DNA of 64,000 nucleotides from Bacillus sp. ZZV12-4809. Lineage in GTDB: Bacteria; Bacillota; Bacilli; Bacillales; Cytobacillaceae. A program made the translations under genes and the position numbers. The notes below the pieces were generated by a model that had not been told where the DNA came from, made no database searches, and saw only the letters and a list, made by a program, of their open reading frames with translations. Of the stretch, positions 54,059 to 62,684 are shown piece by piece (the stretch's first letter is position 1; every line of letters starts with the position of its first letter). The stretch lies in assembly GCF_009849585.1 (NCBI RefSeq), contig NZ_VCRN01000012.1:91232-155231 (forward strand), written 5' to 3'.

Positions 54059-55105
54059 TTGGCAGTCACAATTAAAGATGTTGCAAAGATGGCAAAAGTT
54101 GCACCTTCTACTGTTTCAAGGGTTATTGCCAACAATCCTCGCATCAGCGAGAAAACCAAGCAAAAAGTCAGAGAGGCAATGGAACAATTAGGATACCATC
54201 CGAATTTTATTGCCCGCAGTCTTGCAAGCCAGTCAACTCGCGCAATTGGACTGATAATGCCCAGCTCCACGGATGTTGTATTTCAAAACCCATTTTTTCC
54301 AACTGTCCTTAGAGGTCTGAGCGAGGGAGCACATGAAAGGCATTATGCCCTTCATATGACAACCGGAAAAACGGATGATGAAATCTATGAAGGTGTGATC
54401 CAGATGGTACAGGGCGGACGGGTGGATGGAGTTATTTTGCTTTATTCAAAAGTGGAGGACAAAGTGCTTGCCTTTTTAAAGGAAAGAGATTTCCCGTTTG
54501 TGGTTATAGGCAAGCCTTTTTCAGATGAAGAGGAAATTACTTACGTAGATAATAATAATTTCCGTGCAGCCAAAGAAGTAACGGAATATTTGATTAAGCT
54601 TGGGCATAAGCAAATTGCATTTGTCGGAGGAAATTTAAATTTAACCGTTACAGTAGAACGGCTTCTTGGCTATGAAAAGGCATTAAGGGATGCTTCAATT
54701 GAACTGGTCAATGAATATATTGTTCATGAGGAATTTCTTAAAGAAGGGGGACAGGAGGCTGTCAGGGGCCTCATATCCCTTGAAAAACCTCCAACTGCAC
54801 TTGTAGTTGCGGATGACTTGATGGCATTGGGTGTCCTGAATACATTGGATGAATTGGGAATCAGAGTTCCTGAAGATATGTCTATCATCAGCTTTAATAA
54901 TGTGCTGTTAGCTGAAATGTCCAGGCCGCCGCTGACTTCTGTCGATATCAATATATTCGATCTGGGATTTGAATCTGCCAGAAGCCTAATTTACAGAATT
55001 GAAAACCCGCGTGAGCCTGTAAAGCGGATTATTATTCCACACAAACTTGTAAAACGTTCTTCATGCAGCAGTCCTTTGCCTGAAGAGCCGGAGATTGTAT
55101 CATAA
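54059..55105 (+). CDS. LacI-family transcriptional regulator of maltodextrin use
   Basis: 348-residue repressor. The helix-turn-helix is VTIKDVAKMAKVAPSTVSRV (residues 3-22), followed by the hinge LGYHPNFIARSLAS. The C-terminal periplasmic-binding fold senses a sugar. TTG at 54059, after AAGGAGAGGGTG, is the start; the frame runs upstream to 54011 but with no conserved sequence. Downstream of the amylase gene, it is the likely binder of the TGCAA-N4-TTGCA sites at 48339, 48578 and 50084. Related to MalR/MdxR; effector probably maltose or maltodextrin. Confidence 0.85.
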   Translation: MAVTIKDVAKMAKVAPSTVSRVIANNPRISEKTKQKVREAMEQLGYHPNFIARSLASQSTRAIGLIMPSSTDVVFQNPFFPTVLRGLSEGAHERHYALHMTTGKTDDEIYEGVIQMVQGGRVDGVILLYSKVEDKVLAFLKERDFPFVVIGKPFSDEEEITYVDNNNFRAAKEVTEYLIKLGHKQIAFVGGNLNLTVTVERLLGYEKALRDASIELVNEYIVHEEFLKEGGQEAVRGLISLEKPPTALVVADDLMALGVLNTLDELGIRVPEDMSIISFNNVLLAEMSRPPLTSVDINIFDLGFESARSLIYRIENPREPVKRIIIPHKLVKRSSCSSPLPEEPEIVS

Positions 55106-55136
55106 AAAAGGGAAGCCTGCAGCAGGCTTCCCTTTC
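55104..55136. terminator. Bidirectional terminator (LacI gene / SDR gene)
   Basis: AAAGGGAAGCCTGC (55107-55120) pairs exactly with GCAGGCTTCCCTTT (55122-55135), between convergent genes. Confidence 0.9.
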
Positions 55137-55143
55137 AATTTGT

Positions 55144-56013
55144 TTATCCATTTACAATTGTTCCGCCATTGATATGGATCATCTGGCCGCTAACATAAGA
55201 TGAATCATCACTGGCAAGATATACATAGGCAGGAGCCAGTTCATAAGGCTGTCCTGCTCTGCCAATTGGAGTATTGGATCCAAATTTTGATACCTTATCT
55301 GCAGTGAATGTGGATGGAATAAGCGGTGTCCAGATAGGACCGGGAGCCACTCCATTTACGCGAATTCCCTGTGGAGCAAGAGATTTGGCTAATGAACGAG
55401 TAAACGACACAATTGCACCTTTGGTTGAAGAGTAGTCGATAAGCTGTTCGTTTCCTTCATAAGCGGTTATGGATGCTGTGTTGATAATAGAGCTTCCTCT
55501 TTTTAGATGAGGCAGTACTGCCTTAGTTAGATGAAAGAAGGAGAAAATGTTTGTCCTGAATGTTTTTTCAAGCTGTTCAGCAGTGATATCAAGCAGGCTT
55601 TTTTGCGGATGCTGCTCCGCTGCATTATTTACCAGTACATCGATTTGACCGAACTTATCAAGGGTTTTCCTGACAATATCCTTACAGAATGTTTCGCTGC
55701 CGATATCTCCTGAAATCAGCAAGCATTCCTGTCCTTCAGCCTGGATGGCCTCTTTTGTTTTTTCCGCATCTTCATGTTCATCTAAATAAACATTTACTAC
55801 GCTGGCTCCTTCTTTGGCAAAATAAATGGCGGCTGATTTCCCAATGCCGCTGTCTCCGCCTGTGATTAAAACAACTTTTCCTTTTAATTTATCAGACCCC
55901 TTATAATTTGGATCGACTGATTGCGGCTCAGGCTGCATTGGTGCCTCTGTGCCGGGCTGATGATCCTGATGCTGGGGCGGAAATTCTGTTGGATTGTTAT
56001 GAGAATCTGACAT
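55144..56013 (-). CDS. SDR-family oxidoreductase, general-stress type
   Basis: 289-residue NAD(P)-dependent short-chain dehydrogenase of the YdaD/YhdF/YhxC group, recognisable by the long polar N-terminus (HNNPTEFPPQHQDHQPGTEA). Rossmann motif ITGGDSGIGKSAAIYFAKEG at about residue 50, NNAAEQHPQ at about 130, catalytic INTASITAYEG and YSSTKGAIVSF. End is YVSGQMIHINGG. Start ATG at 56013 after TTGGAGGG. A sigma-B-like promoter lies upstream, in keeping with stress-induced relatives. Substrate unknown. Confidence 0.87.
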   Translation of the reverse strand: MSDSHNNPTEFPPQHQDHQPGTEAPMQPEPQSVDPNYKGSDKLKGKVVLITGGDSGIGKSAAIYFAKEGASVVNVYLDEHEDAEKTKEAIQAEGQECLLISGDIGSETFCKDIVRKTLDKFGQIDVLVNNAAEQHPQKSLLDITAEQLEKTFRTNIFSFFHLTKAVLPHLKRGSSIINTASITAYEGNEQLIDYSSTKGAIVSFTRSLAKSLAPQGIRVNGVAPGPIWTPLIPSTFTADKVSKFGSNTPIGRAGQPYELAPAYVYLASDDSSYVSGQMIHINGGTIVNG

Positions 56014-56048
56014 TAAAAAAATCCCTCCAAATCATTAATACTCTTTTC

Positions 56049-56075
56049 ATTCCCATTTTATTATGGTGAAAAAAC
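56049..56075 (-). promoter_or_regulatory. Possible sigma-B promoter of SDR gene
   Basis: Minus strand GTTTTT (56075-56070), 15-base spacer, GGGAAT (56054-56049), compared with sigma-B GTTTAA-N12-15-GGGWAW. Thirty-six bases before the start codon. Confidence 0.45.
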
Positions 56076-56132
56076 ATGGAAATTATTTGAATTTATTTTT
56101 ATAATGGATATAAAAAGAGCGGGGGAAGAAAA

Positions 56133-56636
56133 TTGCAAATTCGCTTTGCTGAGAAAAAGGACGCCGCGGCAATTTTAAAGCATTGCAGGCAAGCTTTTGG
56201 CGAAAGTGATTTTTTATTGACCGAGCCGGAAGAATTTACGATGACTATACAAGAAGAGGAAATATGGATTGAAAAGAGTCTTCAATCGGGTGATCTGATC
56301 TTAATAGCGGAAATTGATCAGGAAGTGGTTGGGATGCTGAACTTTAGACGCTCAAAAAGCAAAAAGGTTAACCATTTGGGGTATTTCGGAATTTCAATAC
56401 AGAAAAGGCATTGCAATCAGGGACTGGGGAGCAAAATGATGAAACTATTCCTGCAATGGGCTGAAGGAGAACCCGGCCTGGAAAAAATATGTCTTGAGGT
56501 GTTTGCGTTTAATGAGAGGGCCATCCGCCTTTACAAGCGATTTGGATTTGAGGAGGAAGGCCGTAAAATTAAGCATATAAAAAGAAAAGATGGGACCTAC
56601 GCAGATGAATTACTGATGTATAGATTTGTTAAATAG
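56133..56636 (+). CDS. GNAT-family N-acetyltransferase
   Basis: 167-residue acetyltransferase. The acetyl-CoA loop is in KRHCNQGLGSKMMKLFLQWA (about residues 90-108), and ICLEVFAFNERAIRLYKRFG is the conserved C-terminal part. TTG at 56133 with GGGGGAAG six bases upstream starts the typical MQIRFAEKKDAAAIL. Alone between two terminators. Substrate unknown. Confidence 0.83.
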   Translation: MQIRFAEKKDAAAILKHCRQAFGESDFLLTEPEEFTMTIQEEEIWIEKSLQSGDLILIAEIDQEVVGMLNFRRSKSKKVNHLGYFGISIQKRHCNQGLGSKMMKLFLQWAEGEPGLEKICLEVFAFNERAIRLYKRFGFEEEGRKIKHIKRKDGTYADELLMYRFVK

Positions 56637-56650
56637 CAGCAGCACAAACA

Positions 56651-56683
56651 AAAAAGCAAACGGAGTTTTCCGTTTGCTTTTTT
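56651..56683. terminator. Bidirectional terminator (GNAT / yajQ)
   Basis: AAAAAGCAAACGGA (56651-56664) pairs with TCCGTTTGCTTTTT (56669-56682), overlapping the stop of the convergent gene. Confidence 0.88.
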
Positions 56684-57173
56684 AGCGATAGTTAACGAAT
56701 TGAACATCAACAGTTAAATCTGCCTCTTTAACAGCAGCAATAATTTTCTGCAAGTCATCGCGGTTTTTGCCGGTTACCCGGACCTGATCATCCTGAACCT
56801 GGCTCTTCACCTTTAATCCGCTGTTTTTAATCAAAGTATTAATCTTCTTGGCATTTTCTTTATCGATACCCTGGACAAGCTTTGCTCTTTGACGGACAGT
56901 TCCACCTGATGCTCCCTCAATCTTGCTGTAATCAAGATTTTTTACAGGAATGCCCCGTTTGATTAATTTGCCCAATAAAACATCCTTAAGCTGCTCCAGC
57001 TTAAATTCATCATCAGAAAGAAGCACAAGCTCCTCTTTATCCAGCTTAATATCACTTTTGCTCCCTTTAAAGTCATAGCGGGTGGAAATTTCCTTCATAG
57101 CAATATTAATGGCATTCGTTACTTCAGAAAAGTCTACTTTGGATACAATATCAAATGAGCTTTCTTTAGACAT
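56682..57173 (-). CDS. yitK: YajQ-family nucleotide-binding protein (UPF0234)
   Basis: 163-residue YajQ-family protein with two similar alpha/beta halves. It opens [28 protein letters not shown]-type sequence appears as [14 protein letters not shown], and the end is [11 protein letters not shown]. YajQ relatives bind cyclic di-GMP or nucleic acid. Start ATG at 57173 with AAGGAGG. B. subtilis YitK is the counterpart, next to yitL as here. Confidence 0.9.
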   Translation of the reverse strand: MSKESSFDIVSKVDFSEVTNAINIAMKEISTRYDFKGSKSDIKLDKEELVLLSDDEFKLEQLKDVLLGKLIKRGIPVKNLDYSKIEGASGGTVRQRAKLVQGIDKENAKKINTLIKNSGLKVKSQVQDDQVRVTGKNRDDLQKIIAAVKEADLTVDVQFVNYR

Positions 57174-57330
57174 GACAGCCTCCTTGGCGGTTACTATTTA
57201 AGTTTCACTTCTCGTCCTTATTATAGTAAAATATAGCAGTTCAAACAACTTTAGGAGTTATGTGATCTTTTTTGGGAAGGATTTAATATAATGAATATTT
57301 GCTGTTTAATGCTTAGAAGGAGGAAAATAG

Positions 57331-58194
57331 ATGGCTATTGAAGAGTATTTGGGACGTGCTGTTAATCTGGTCGTTTCAAGGGAAGCGGCTTTTGGCTATT
57401 TTTTGACTGATGGAGAGGAGGATGTTCTTCTTCATCAGAACGAGACGGAAGAAAAGCTGGAGGAAGGGCAGGAGGTTGAAGCTTTCCTTTATATGGACTC
57501 ACAGGGGAGAATTGCAGCAACAACTGTAATTCCTGAGGTCCAGGCCGGTACATATGGATGGGCCGAGGTAAGTGACGTAAAGCCCGGCATCGGTGTATTT
57601 ATCAATATTGGCATTCAGAAGGACATGCTTCTCGGTGAGGAGGATCTTCCTGTACACGAAAATGTGTGGCCGATTGAGGGAGATAGATTATACATTACAC
57701 TCCGGGTAAATAAGAATAACCGAATTTATGTGAAATTGGCTACTGATCCTGTCATTAGTGATATTTCAATTAAAGCAGCCAAAAGTGACTTTAATAAAAA
57801 TATTCATGGACATATTTATAGAACCGCAAAAGTTGGAAGCTGGATTTATACAGCTGAGGGATTTAAAGGCTTTATCCATGAGTCCCAGCGAAAAAGAGAG
57901 CCCCGTCTTGGAGAAAAGGTGGAAGGCCGCATAGTTGATGTGAAGGAAGATGGGACAGTAAATGTTTCTCTAATTCCAAGAAAGCATGAAGCACTTGATG
58001 AAGATTCCGAAAAAATCATTTCTTATCTTGAAAGCCGAAGCGGTGCGATGCCATATGGCGATAAAAGTGCCCCGGAAGATATCCAGGAGCGTTTTCAGTT
58101 AAGCAAAGCTTCTTTTAAAAGGGCGTTGGGCCGGCTTATGAAGGAAGGAAGGGTTTATCAGGAAGAGGGCTGGACATATCTTAAGAAAGATTAA
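57331..58194 (+). CDS. cvfB: S1-domain RNA-binding protein CvfB
   Basis: 287-residue cytoplasmic protein of the CvfB/YitL family. Several S1-like OB folds follow one another: LVVSREAAFGYFLTDGEEDV at the N-terminus, then GVFINIGIQKDMLLGEEDLP, then GFKGFIHESQRKREPRLGEKV (each in part). A winged helix at the C-terminus (QLSKASFKRALGRLMKEGRV) completes the usual layout. In Staphylococcus CvfB affects virulence gene expression. Start ATG at 57331 with GAAGGAGG. B. subtilis name yitL. Confidence 0.9.
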   Translation: MAIEEYLGRAVNLVVSREAAFGYFLTDGEEDVLLHQNETEEKLEEGQEVEAFLYMDSQGRIAATTVIPEVQAGTYGWAEVSDVKPGIGVFINIGIQKDMLLGEEDLPVHENVWPIEGDRLYITLRVNKNNRIYVKLATDPVISDISIKAAKSDFNKNIHGHIYRTAKVGSWIYTAEGFKGFIHESQRKREPRLGEKVEGRIVDVKEDGTVNVSLIPRKHEALDEDSEKIISYLESRSGAMPYGDKSAPEDIQERFQLSKASFKRALGRLMKEGRVYQEEGWTYLKKD

Positions 58195-58230
58195 ATGCAA
58201 TAAAAATTATAGGGTGTTTTAGTGAAAAAA

Positions 58231-58259
58231 ACGGACAAGCCTAATGCTTGTCCGTTTTA
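58231..58259. terminator. Bidirectional terminator (cvfB / small DUF3941 gene)
   Basis: ACGGACAAGC (58231-58240) pairs with GCTTGTCCGT (58246-58255), A-rich before and T-rich after. Confidence 0.88.
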
Positions 58260-58262
58260 TTA

Positions 58263-58394
58263 TTAAAGATGATCTGTCTTTTTAGAATATTGGTTTTTCC
58301 CGGCTTTGCGGTTTTTCTCGCGCATCATATTTTTTTCGTGGAGAAGCGCATTATTGTCCTTCGCTTTCTTATCATTATCGGAAGTATGCGGCAT
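58263..58394 (-). CDS. DUF3941 small basic protein
   Basis: 43-residue minus-strand protein, MPHTSDNDKKAKDNNALLHE followed by KNMMREKNRKAGKNQYSKKT. It is highly charged, predicted disordered, and matches my memory of the DUF3941 family of Bacillaceae. AAAGGAG lies ten bases before ATG at 58394. Function unknown. Lies in the gap between cvfB and the DegV gene and shares the cvfB terminator. Confidence 0.75.
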   Translation of the reverse strand: MPHTSDNDKKAKDNNALLHEKNMMREKNRKAGKNQYSKKTDHL

Positions 58395-58503
58395 AATAAA
58401 AATACTCCTTTCATACTGATAGGTTTAGCCTTCAGGAATATAACTGAAGTACAGTCATATTGTCTGTCAGAATGAAATGGAGTATGTATCCTGCCGTTAT
58501 GGT

Positions 58504-59358
58504 TTAAATTTGTTTATGATAGAAAATCGCAATTGATCCCGGGCCTGTATGTGCCCCGATTGCAGCGCCGATGGAGGTAATATAGACTTCTTTGGCATTA
58601 AGCTCGTCCAGTATCAGCTTTTGCACTTCAAGAGCAGTCTCTTCATCATCGGCATGGCTGATGCCGACAGTCTGCTTCTCAAAGGAGGACCCGTTTTCTT
58701 TCATCAGTTCAATAATGCGGCGGAGCAGCTTTTTCTTGCCGCGCAGTTTCTCAATTGGAACAAGTTTGCCATCTTCTACTGTTAAGAGAGGCTTAATATT
58801 CAAAAGTCCGCCAAGAAATGCCGAGGCTTTTGAAACGCGCCCGCCTTTAGCGAGGTATTCAAGATCATTTACAGTAAATAAGCTCTCGAGGTTCCGGCAG
58901 TGAAATTCGATTATTTTCTGGATGTCTTCCTTGGATGAGCCCGATTGCGAGGCAGCTGCAGCTGCCTTCACAATTAATCCATAACCTAAGGAAGCAGCCT
59001 TGGAATCGATAATGGTTAATTGGAAATCGGGGTGTTTCTCTTTTACTTGCTCAAGGATCATGATAGCTGTCTGGTATGTACCCGAAAGTTCGGAGGAAAA
59101 AGCAATATAAATGCCGTCCTCATTGTTTGCTGCCATTTTATTGAACGTTTCCTCAAAAAGAAGAGGCGATACCTGAGATGTTTTAGGCATCTGGCCTTCA
59201 CGTATAGCTCTATAAACATCTTTAGGTTCTATGGTGATTAAATCTTCATATTCTCCATCATTCAGTTGAACCTGTAACGGAAAAAGTGTGACGCCATGTT
59301 CTTTATAAAAGCTAAGCGGCAAGTCACACGCACTGTCAGCTAGAATTTTTACTGACAT
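58504..59358 (-). CDS. yitS: DegV-family fatty-acid-binding protein
   Basis: 284-residue cytoplasmic protein. The DegV hallmark SVKILADSACDLPLSFYKEH opens it, TSQVSPLLFEETFNK gives the ligand Ser/Thr region, and the end has GAAIGAHTGPGSIAIFY. DegV/FakB proteins hold a fatty acid for a FakA kinase. ATG at 59358 after CAGGTGAAAG. It precedes yitT as in B. subtilis (yitS), but on the opposite strand from yitT. Confidence 0.85.
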   Translation of the reverse strand: MSVKILADSACDLPLSFYKEHGVTLFPLQVQLNDGEYEDLITIEPKDVYRAIREGQMPKTSQVSPLLFEETFNKMAANNEDGIYIAFSSELSGTYQTAIMILEQVKEKHPDFQLTIIDSKAASLGYGLIVKAAAAASQSGSSKEDIQKIIEFHCRNLESLFTVNDLEYLAKGGRVSKASAFLGGLLNIKPLLTVEDGKLVPIEKLRGKKKLLRRIIELMKENGSSFEKQTVGISHADDEETALEVQKLILDELNAKEVYITSIGAAIGAHTGPGSIAIFYHKQI

Positions 59359-59483
59359 TATCTTTCACCTGCTTTCAAACTATATGAATTAAGTTTATAG
59401 AAATCAAGGAGAAAAAACAATGAATTGTGTTGAAAATGCACCTTATTGGGGTAAAGAAATGATAAAAGATCAGGGGGTAAAAA

Positions 59484-60314
59484 ATGGTTTGGCTAGAGAC
59501 TAAGAAGGTATTTATTGTGTTGATTGGCGCGTTATTGAATGCAATCGCGATGAATTTTTTTCTCATACCGGCTAATGTATATGCAAGCGGTTTTACAGGA
59601 GTGGCACAGCTTCTTTCAAGCATTCTGGGTAATTTCGGATCAACAGGGATATTGCTGTTCATTCTAAATATTCCAGTAACCATATTGGCCTGGAAAAAGG
59701 TTGGCCGTTCGTTTACGATTTACAGTTTCCTAAGCGTATTCCTGATGTCTTTTTTTCTCGAAGTAATACCTGTCATTCACGTATCGAAGGATATTTTGCT
59801 TAATGCTGTTTTTGGGGGTGTTATAGCAGCTGTAGGTGTAGGGATTACACTTAAATGGGGGGCTTCTACAGGAGGAATGGATATTATCGCGATGGTCCTG
59901 TCCCGAATGAAAGACAAACCTGTCGGTACATATTTCTTCACTCTTAACGCCATTATTATTATAACTGCTGGTTTTTTATATGGCTGGGAAAAAGCACTAT
60001 ATACCCTTGTAACCCTTTATGCTTCTACAAGGGTTATTGATGCCATTCACACCAGACATGAAAAGCTCACAGCTCTGATAATTACGAAAAAATCAGAGGA
60101 AATGAAAAAAGCGATCCATGACAAACTTGTCAGAGGAATAACAACTTTCCCTGCAAAGGGCGCTTTTACTAATGAAAATAAGGAAATGATGATGATTGTC
60201 ATCACACGATACGAGTTATTTGACCTTGAAAGGATCATAAAAGAAGTGGATCCGAATGCTTTTACAAATATTGTTCAAACAGCCGGTGTATATGGTTTCT
60301 TCCGGAGGGATTAA
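59484..60314 (+). CDS. yitT: YitT-family membrane protein (DUF161/DUF2179)
   Basis: 276-residue protein. About five to six membrane helices (residues 8-170) belong to the YitT/DUF161 part, with the conserved GASTGGMDIIAMVLSR and FFLIPANVYASGFTGVAQLL. The soluble C-terminal DUF2179 domain contains RGITTFPAKGAFTNENKEMM and VDPNAFTNIVQTAGVYG. Start ATG at 59484 with CAGGGGG. ipi-type gene follows 19 bases later, so probably an operon. Transport substrate unknown. Confidence 0.88.
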   Translation: MVWLETKKVFIVLIGALLNAIAMNFFLIPANVYASGFTGVAQLLSSILGNFGSTGILLFILNIPVTILAWKKVGRSFTIYSFLSVFLMSFFLEVIPVIHVSKDILLNAVFGGVIAAVGVGITLKWGASTGGMDIIAMVLSRMKDKPVGTYFFTLNAIIIITAGFLYGWEKALYTLVTLYASTRVIDAIHTRHEKLTALIITKKSEEMKKAIHDKLVRGITTFPAKGAFTNENKEMMMIVITRYELFDLERIIKEVDPNAFTNIVQTAGVYGFFRRD

Positions 60315-60333
60315 AAAATTGGAGGGATGAAGG

Positions 60334-61083
60334 ATGCTTCAGCTTTTGGCTGCTGCTATGATTTTCTTTACTATACCTTTGCAAAATTTTGAAGCTTCTA
60401 TAAACGAAATGCCATTTGATTTCAAAGTAATGCCTCAAGCAGGAACGGAAAAAATGGAGATGGAATTAGTTCTGAAGAATACAGCCAATTATCCGCTGAG
60501 CTTTGAATTCATGAGTTCCCAATTTTACGAAGTAGAAATATTCAATCAAAAAGGCGAAAAGGTATATTCCTCCTCAGAAGGTAAAGCCTTTTTACAAGCT
60601 ATTCAGACCATTGATGTCAAACCGGATGAAAGCAGGGTTTGGAAAGAGCATTGGGATTATCGGCAGAATGGCGAAAGAGTGGATGAGGGGGAATACACCG
60701 TAAAAGCCAGGCTTTTGGCATCAAACTTAAATGGAAAGAAACTGGTGAAAAAAGCAGAATCAAAAGATGCTGTCCATATCCCAGGAGAAAATCCAGTCTT
60801 TCGACAGGTTAAGGCTAATGGAGAGAATGGCTTATATTCGGTGGAAATTGAAGGACGTCCAAAAGGCGGAAAGGTATGGTATTCTGTTGAGGATGGCCAT
60901 AATGAACTTCTGCCTGAAAAGGGAGTATCAGCCCAGTCAAATAACTGGGAGAATTTTTATATAGAAGTAAACATTTCTCCTGATAAACTGCCTGAAAGTG
61001 GTACAGTGCTTTTGCATTTATATGAAAAAGATAAGGCCGGAAATATCATGAATTCGTTTCCTGTTATTCTGGAAATAAGGTAA
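60334..61083 (+). CDS. BsuPI-domain proteinase-inhibitor-like protein, probably exported
   Basis: 249-residue protein. Residues about 25-130 fit the BsuPI domain of B. subtilis intracellular proteinase inhibitor (Ipi): VLKNTANYPLSFEFMSSQFYEVEI, then KVYSSSEGKAFLQAIQTIDV and VDEGEYTVKARLLAS. The N-terminus is hydrophobic (MLQLLAAAMIFFTIPLQNFE), unlike the 119-residue cytosolic Ipi, so it is probably secreted or anchored. The C-terminal 110 residues form a second, Ig-like beta domain that I cannot name. Start ATG at 60334 after GGAGGGATG. Position after yitT equals that of ipi. Confidence 0.78.
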   Translation: MLQLLAAAMIFFTIPLQNFEASINEMPFDFKVMPQAGTEKMEMELVLKNTANYPLSFEFMSSQFYEVEIFNQKGEKVYSSSEGKAFLQAIQTIDVKPDESRVWKEHWDYRQNGERVDEGEYTVKARLLASNLNGKKLVKKAESKDAVHIPGENPVFRQVKANGENGLYSVEIEGRPKGGKVWYSVEDGHNELLPEKGVSAQSNNWENFYIEVNISPDKLPESGTVLLHLYEKDKAGNIMNSFPVILEIR

Positions 61084-61085
61084 AA

Positions 61086-61122
61086 AAGAAGCCGGCAGCC
61101 TCAATGGCTGCCGGCTTCTTTT
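61086..61122. terminator. Bidirectional terminator after BsuPI gene
   Basis: AAGAAGCCGGCAGCC (61086-61100) pairs exactly with GGCTGCCGGCTTCTT (61106-61120), then TT. Stable 15-bp stem between convergent genes. Confidence 0.92.
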
Positions 61123-61123
61123 A

Positions 61124-61306
61124 TCAATTCTGCGAATATTGTTCAAGCTCCTGCTGCATCTCACTCAGCTGTGCCTGTTCAGCCGCTGTGGAGTTGGCAA
61201 ACGCGGAACTTAAAGCATTTTTCGCGCGGGAAACAGTTTCTTCGTCTGAAGAATTTTTAGCTATTTCCACATACTTTCTGGCTTCCTGAAATAATCTGTT
61301 ACCCAT
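61124..61306 (-). CDS. DUF3813 family small protein
   Basis: 60-residue helical protein: MGNRLFQEARKYVEIAKNSS then RAKNALSSAFANSTAAEQAQ. It matches my memory of DUF3813 of Bacillaceae. ATG at 61306, two bases after the stop of the next upstream small gene; ribosome site CGGAGGAATATAGCG upstream. Likely cotranscribed with that gene and yitU. Function unknown. Confidence 0.72.
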   Translation of the reverse strand: MGNRLFQEARKYVEIAKNSSDEETVSRAKNALSSAFANSTAAEQAQLSEMQQELEQYSQN

Positions 61307-61308
61307 CG

Positions 61309-61461
61309 CTATATTCCTCCGAGGGATGATTCTTTCACATTAGCTAATTTTTGGGCTTCCGCCTCAGCATAGGTCATGTGGTACGGGATACGCTCATCAT
61401 GCTTACTAACAGTATCTTTACCCTGTTGAACGAAGCGTTTTGATTTATTACGTTTACCCAT
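61309..61461 (-). CDS. Small conserved-type hypothetical protein
   Basis: 50-residue basic protein, MGKRNKSKRFVQQGKDTVSK followed by HDERIPYHMTYAEAEAQKLA. I do not recognise the family with confidence. GGAGGGG lies six bases before ATG at 61461; a longer frame to 61497 has no ribosome site. It precedes the DUF3813 gene by two bases, suggesting translational coupling. Predicted disordered; a spore-associated role is only a guess. Confidence 0.6.
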   Translation of the reverse strand: MGKRNKSKRFVQQGKDTVSKHDERIPYHMTYAEAEAQKLANVKESSLGGI

Positions 61462-61586
61462 TCGAATCCCCTCCATGAAAAGAGTTTGAAGCTGCAATTG
61501 GGCTGCTTCATCTTTAGTATGCTCTAGAGGAAGGATTTAAAAAGGGGATTTTCCTGTTTCTATTTAATTCCTATTAATTGAACTGT

Positions 61587-62405
61587 TTATAGAGCTTTTA
61601 GGTTTAATAATTCATTTAGATAAATGCCAATGCCATCTTCCTCATTGGTTAAGGTGACTTCTCTGGCAATATTCTTCACCTGGTCAATAGCATTGCCCAT
61701 GGCAATACCGTACCCAGCAAATTCAAGCATTTCAAGGTCATTGTCTTCATCGCCAAAAGCAATGATGCGCTCTGGCGGAATTTGAAAGTAATCAGCTGCT
61801 TTTTTTAGGCCGACAGCTTTATTCAGCCCCGTTTTCACTATTTCAATGACGTGCCAGGGAGCCGCCCATCTGCGGTGGTCAATTACTTCTGCATGAACCT
61901 CGGAAAGATGATCTCTGATTGACTTTACATGCTCTTCATCAGTATGTATCAGCATGCTTGTCGGATTATCTTTTAAGTAATTGCGCAAATCACCAGTTGT
62001 AATATTCGGATTGCCAAAACCAAAGATGTCGAGTAGTTTTTCATCATGATAGTGCAAATAAACATCATCAATAACTTCTGCCACGATATTATGAATCGTA
62101 TAGCTATTAACTGCCTCGACAATCTCTTTAGCTACGTTCATTTGCAGGGGTGTATGGTACACACCCCAATTATGGTCTTTAGGATGATGTATGTAAGCAC
62201 CATTGAAATTGACAATCGGCGTAGTCAATTCCATTTCGCGATAATAAATTTCACTGGATCGAAATGGCCTTCCAGTGGCAATCATCACTTCATGTCCTTG
62301 TTCACGTGCCTTTTGAATAATCATTTTAGTTTTAGCCGAGATGGTTTTGTCATCTTTTAATAATGTGCCGTCCAAGTCCAATGCAATTAAATGTTTTTCT
62401 GCCAT
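61587..62405 (-). CDS. yitU: Cof-type HAD-superfamily phosphatase
   Basis: 272-residue HAD hydrolase of the Cof/YitU type. Nucleophile Asp in LIALDLDGTLLKDD (residues about 5-18), motif II in MIATGRPF, the cap domain in the middle, and motif IV FGDEDNDLEMLEFAGYGIAMGNA (in part) near the C-terminus. B. subtilis YitU dephosphorylates a riboflavin precursor. ATG at 62405 with AAGGAGAT. yitV is divergent at 62685, as in B. subtilis order. Confidence 0.88.
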   Translation of the reverse strand: MAEKHLIALDLDGTLLKDDKTISAKTKMIIQKAREQGHEVMIATGRPFRSSEIYYREMELTTPIVNFNGAYIHHPKDHNWGVYHTPLQMNVAKEIVEAVNSYTIHNIVAEVIDDVYLHYHDEKLLDIFGFGNPNITTGDLRNYLKDNPTSMLIHTDEEHVKSIRDHLSEVHAEVIDHRRWAAPWHVIEIVKTGLNKAVGLKKAADYFQIPPERIIAFGDEDNDLEMLEFAGYGIAMGNAIDQVKNIAREVTLTNEEDGIGIYLNELLNLKAL

Positions 62406-62684
62406 AATATCTCCTTCTAAGCGCGCAGCAATTTTTAATAAAAATGCAGCTGCAGTCACCGGACTCCAGCCCATTGTTTATAATGAAGTATGCCCCGCTT
62501 TTCTTTTAAGTGTAAAGGTTTTGGAAAAGAAAAGTCCACATGTTAAACTGAAAATATAGAAAGAATTTACATCAAGACAGGAGCTTAAGCTTTTACAAAA
62601 TCATTTTATACATATATGTTATCAATATTATTATAATTTTGTAAAAAAATTCACTTTGGTACAAAAGGTTTAGGAGGAAAAATT

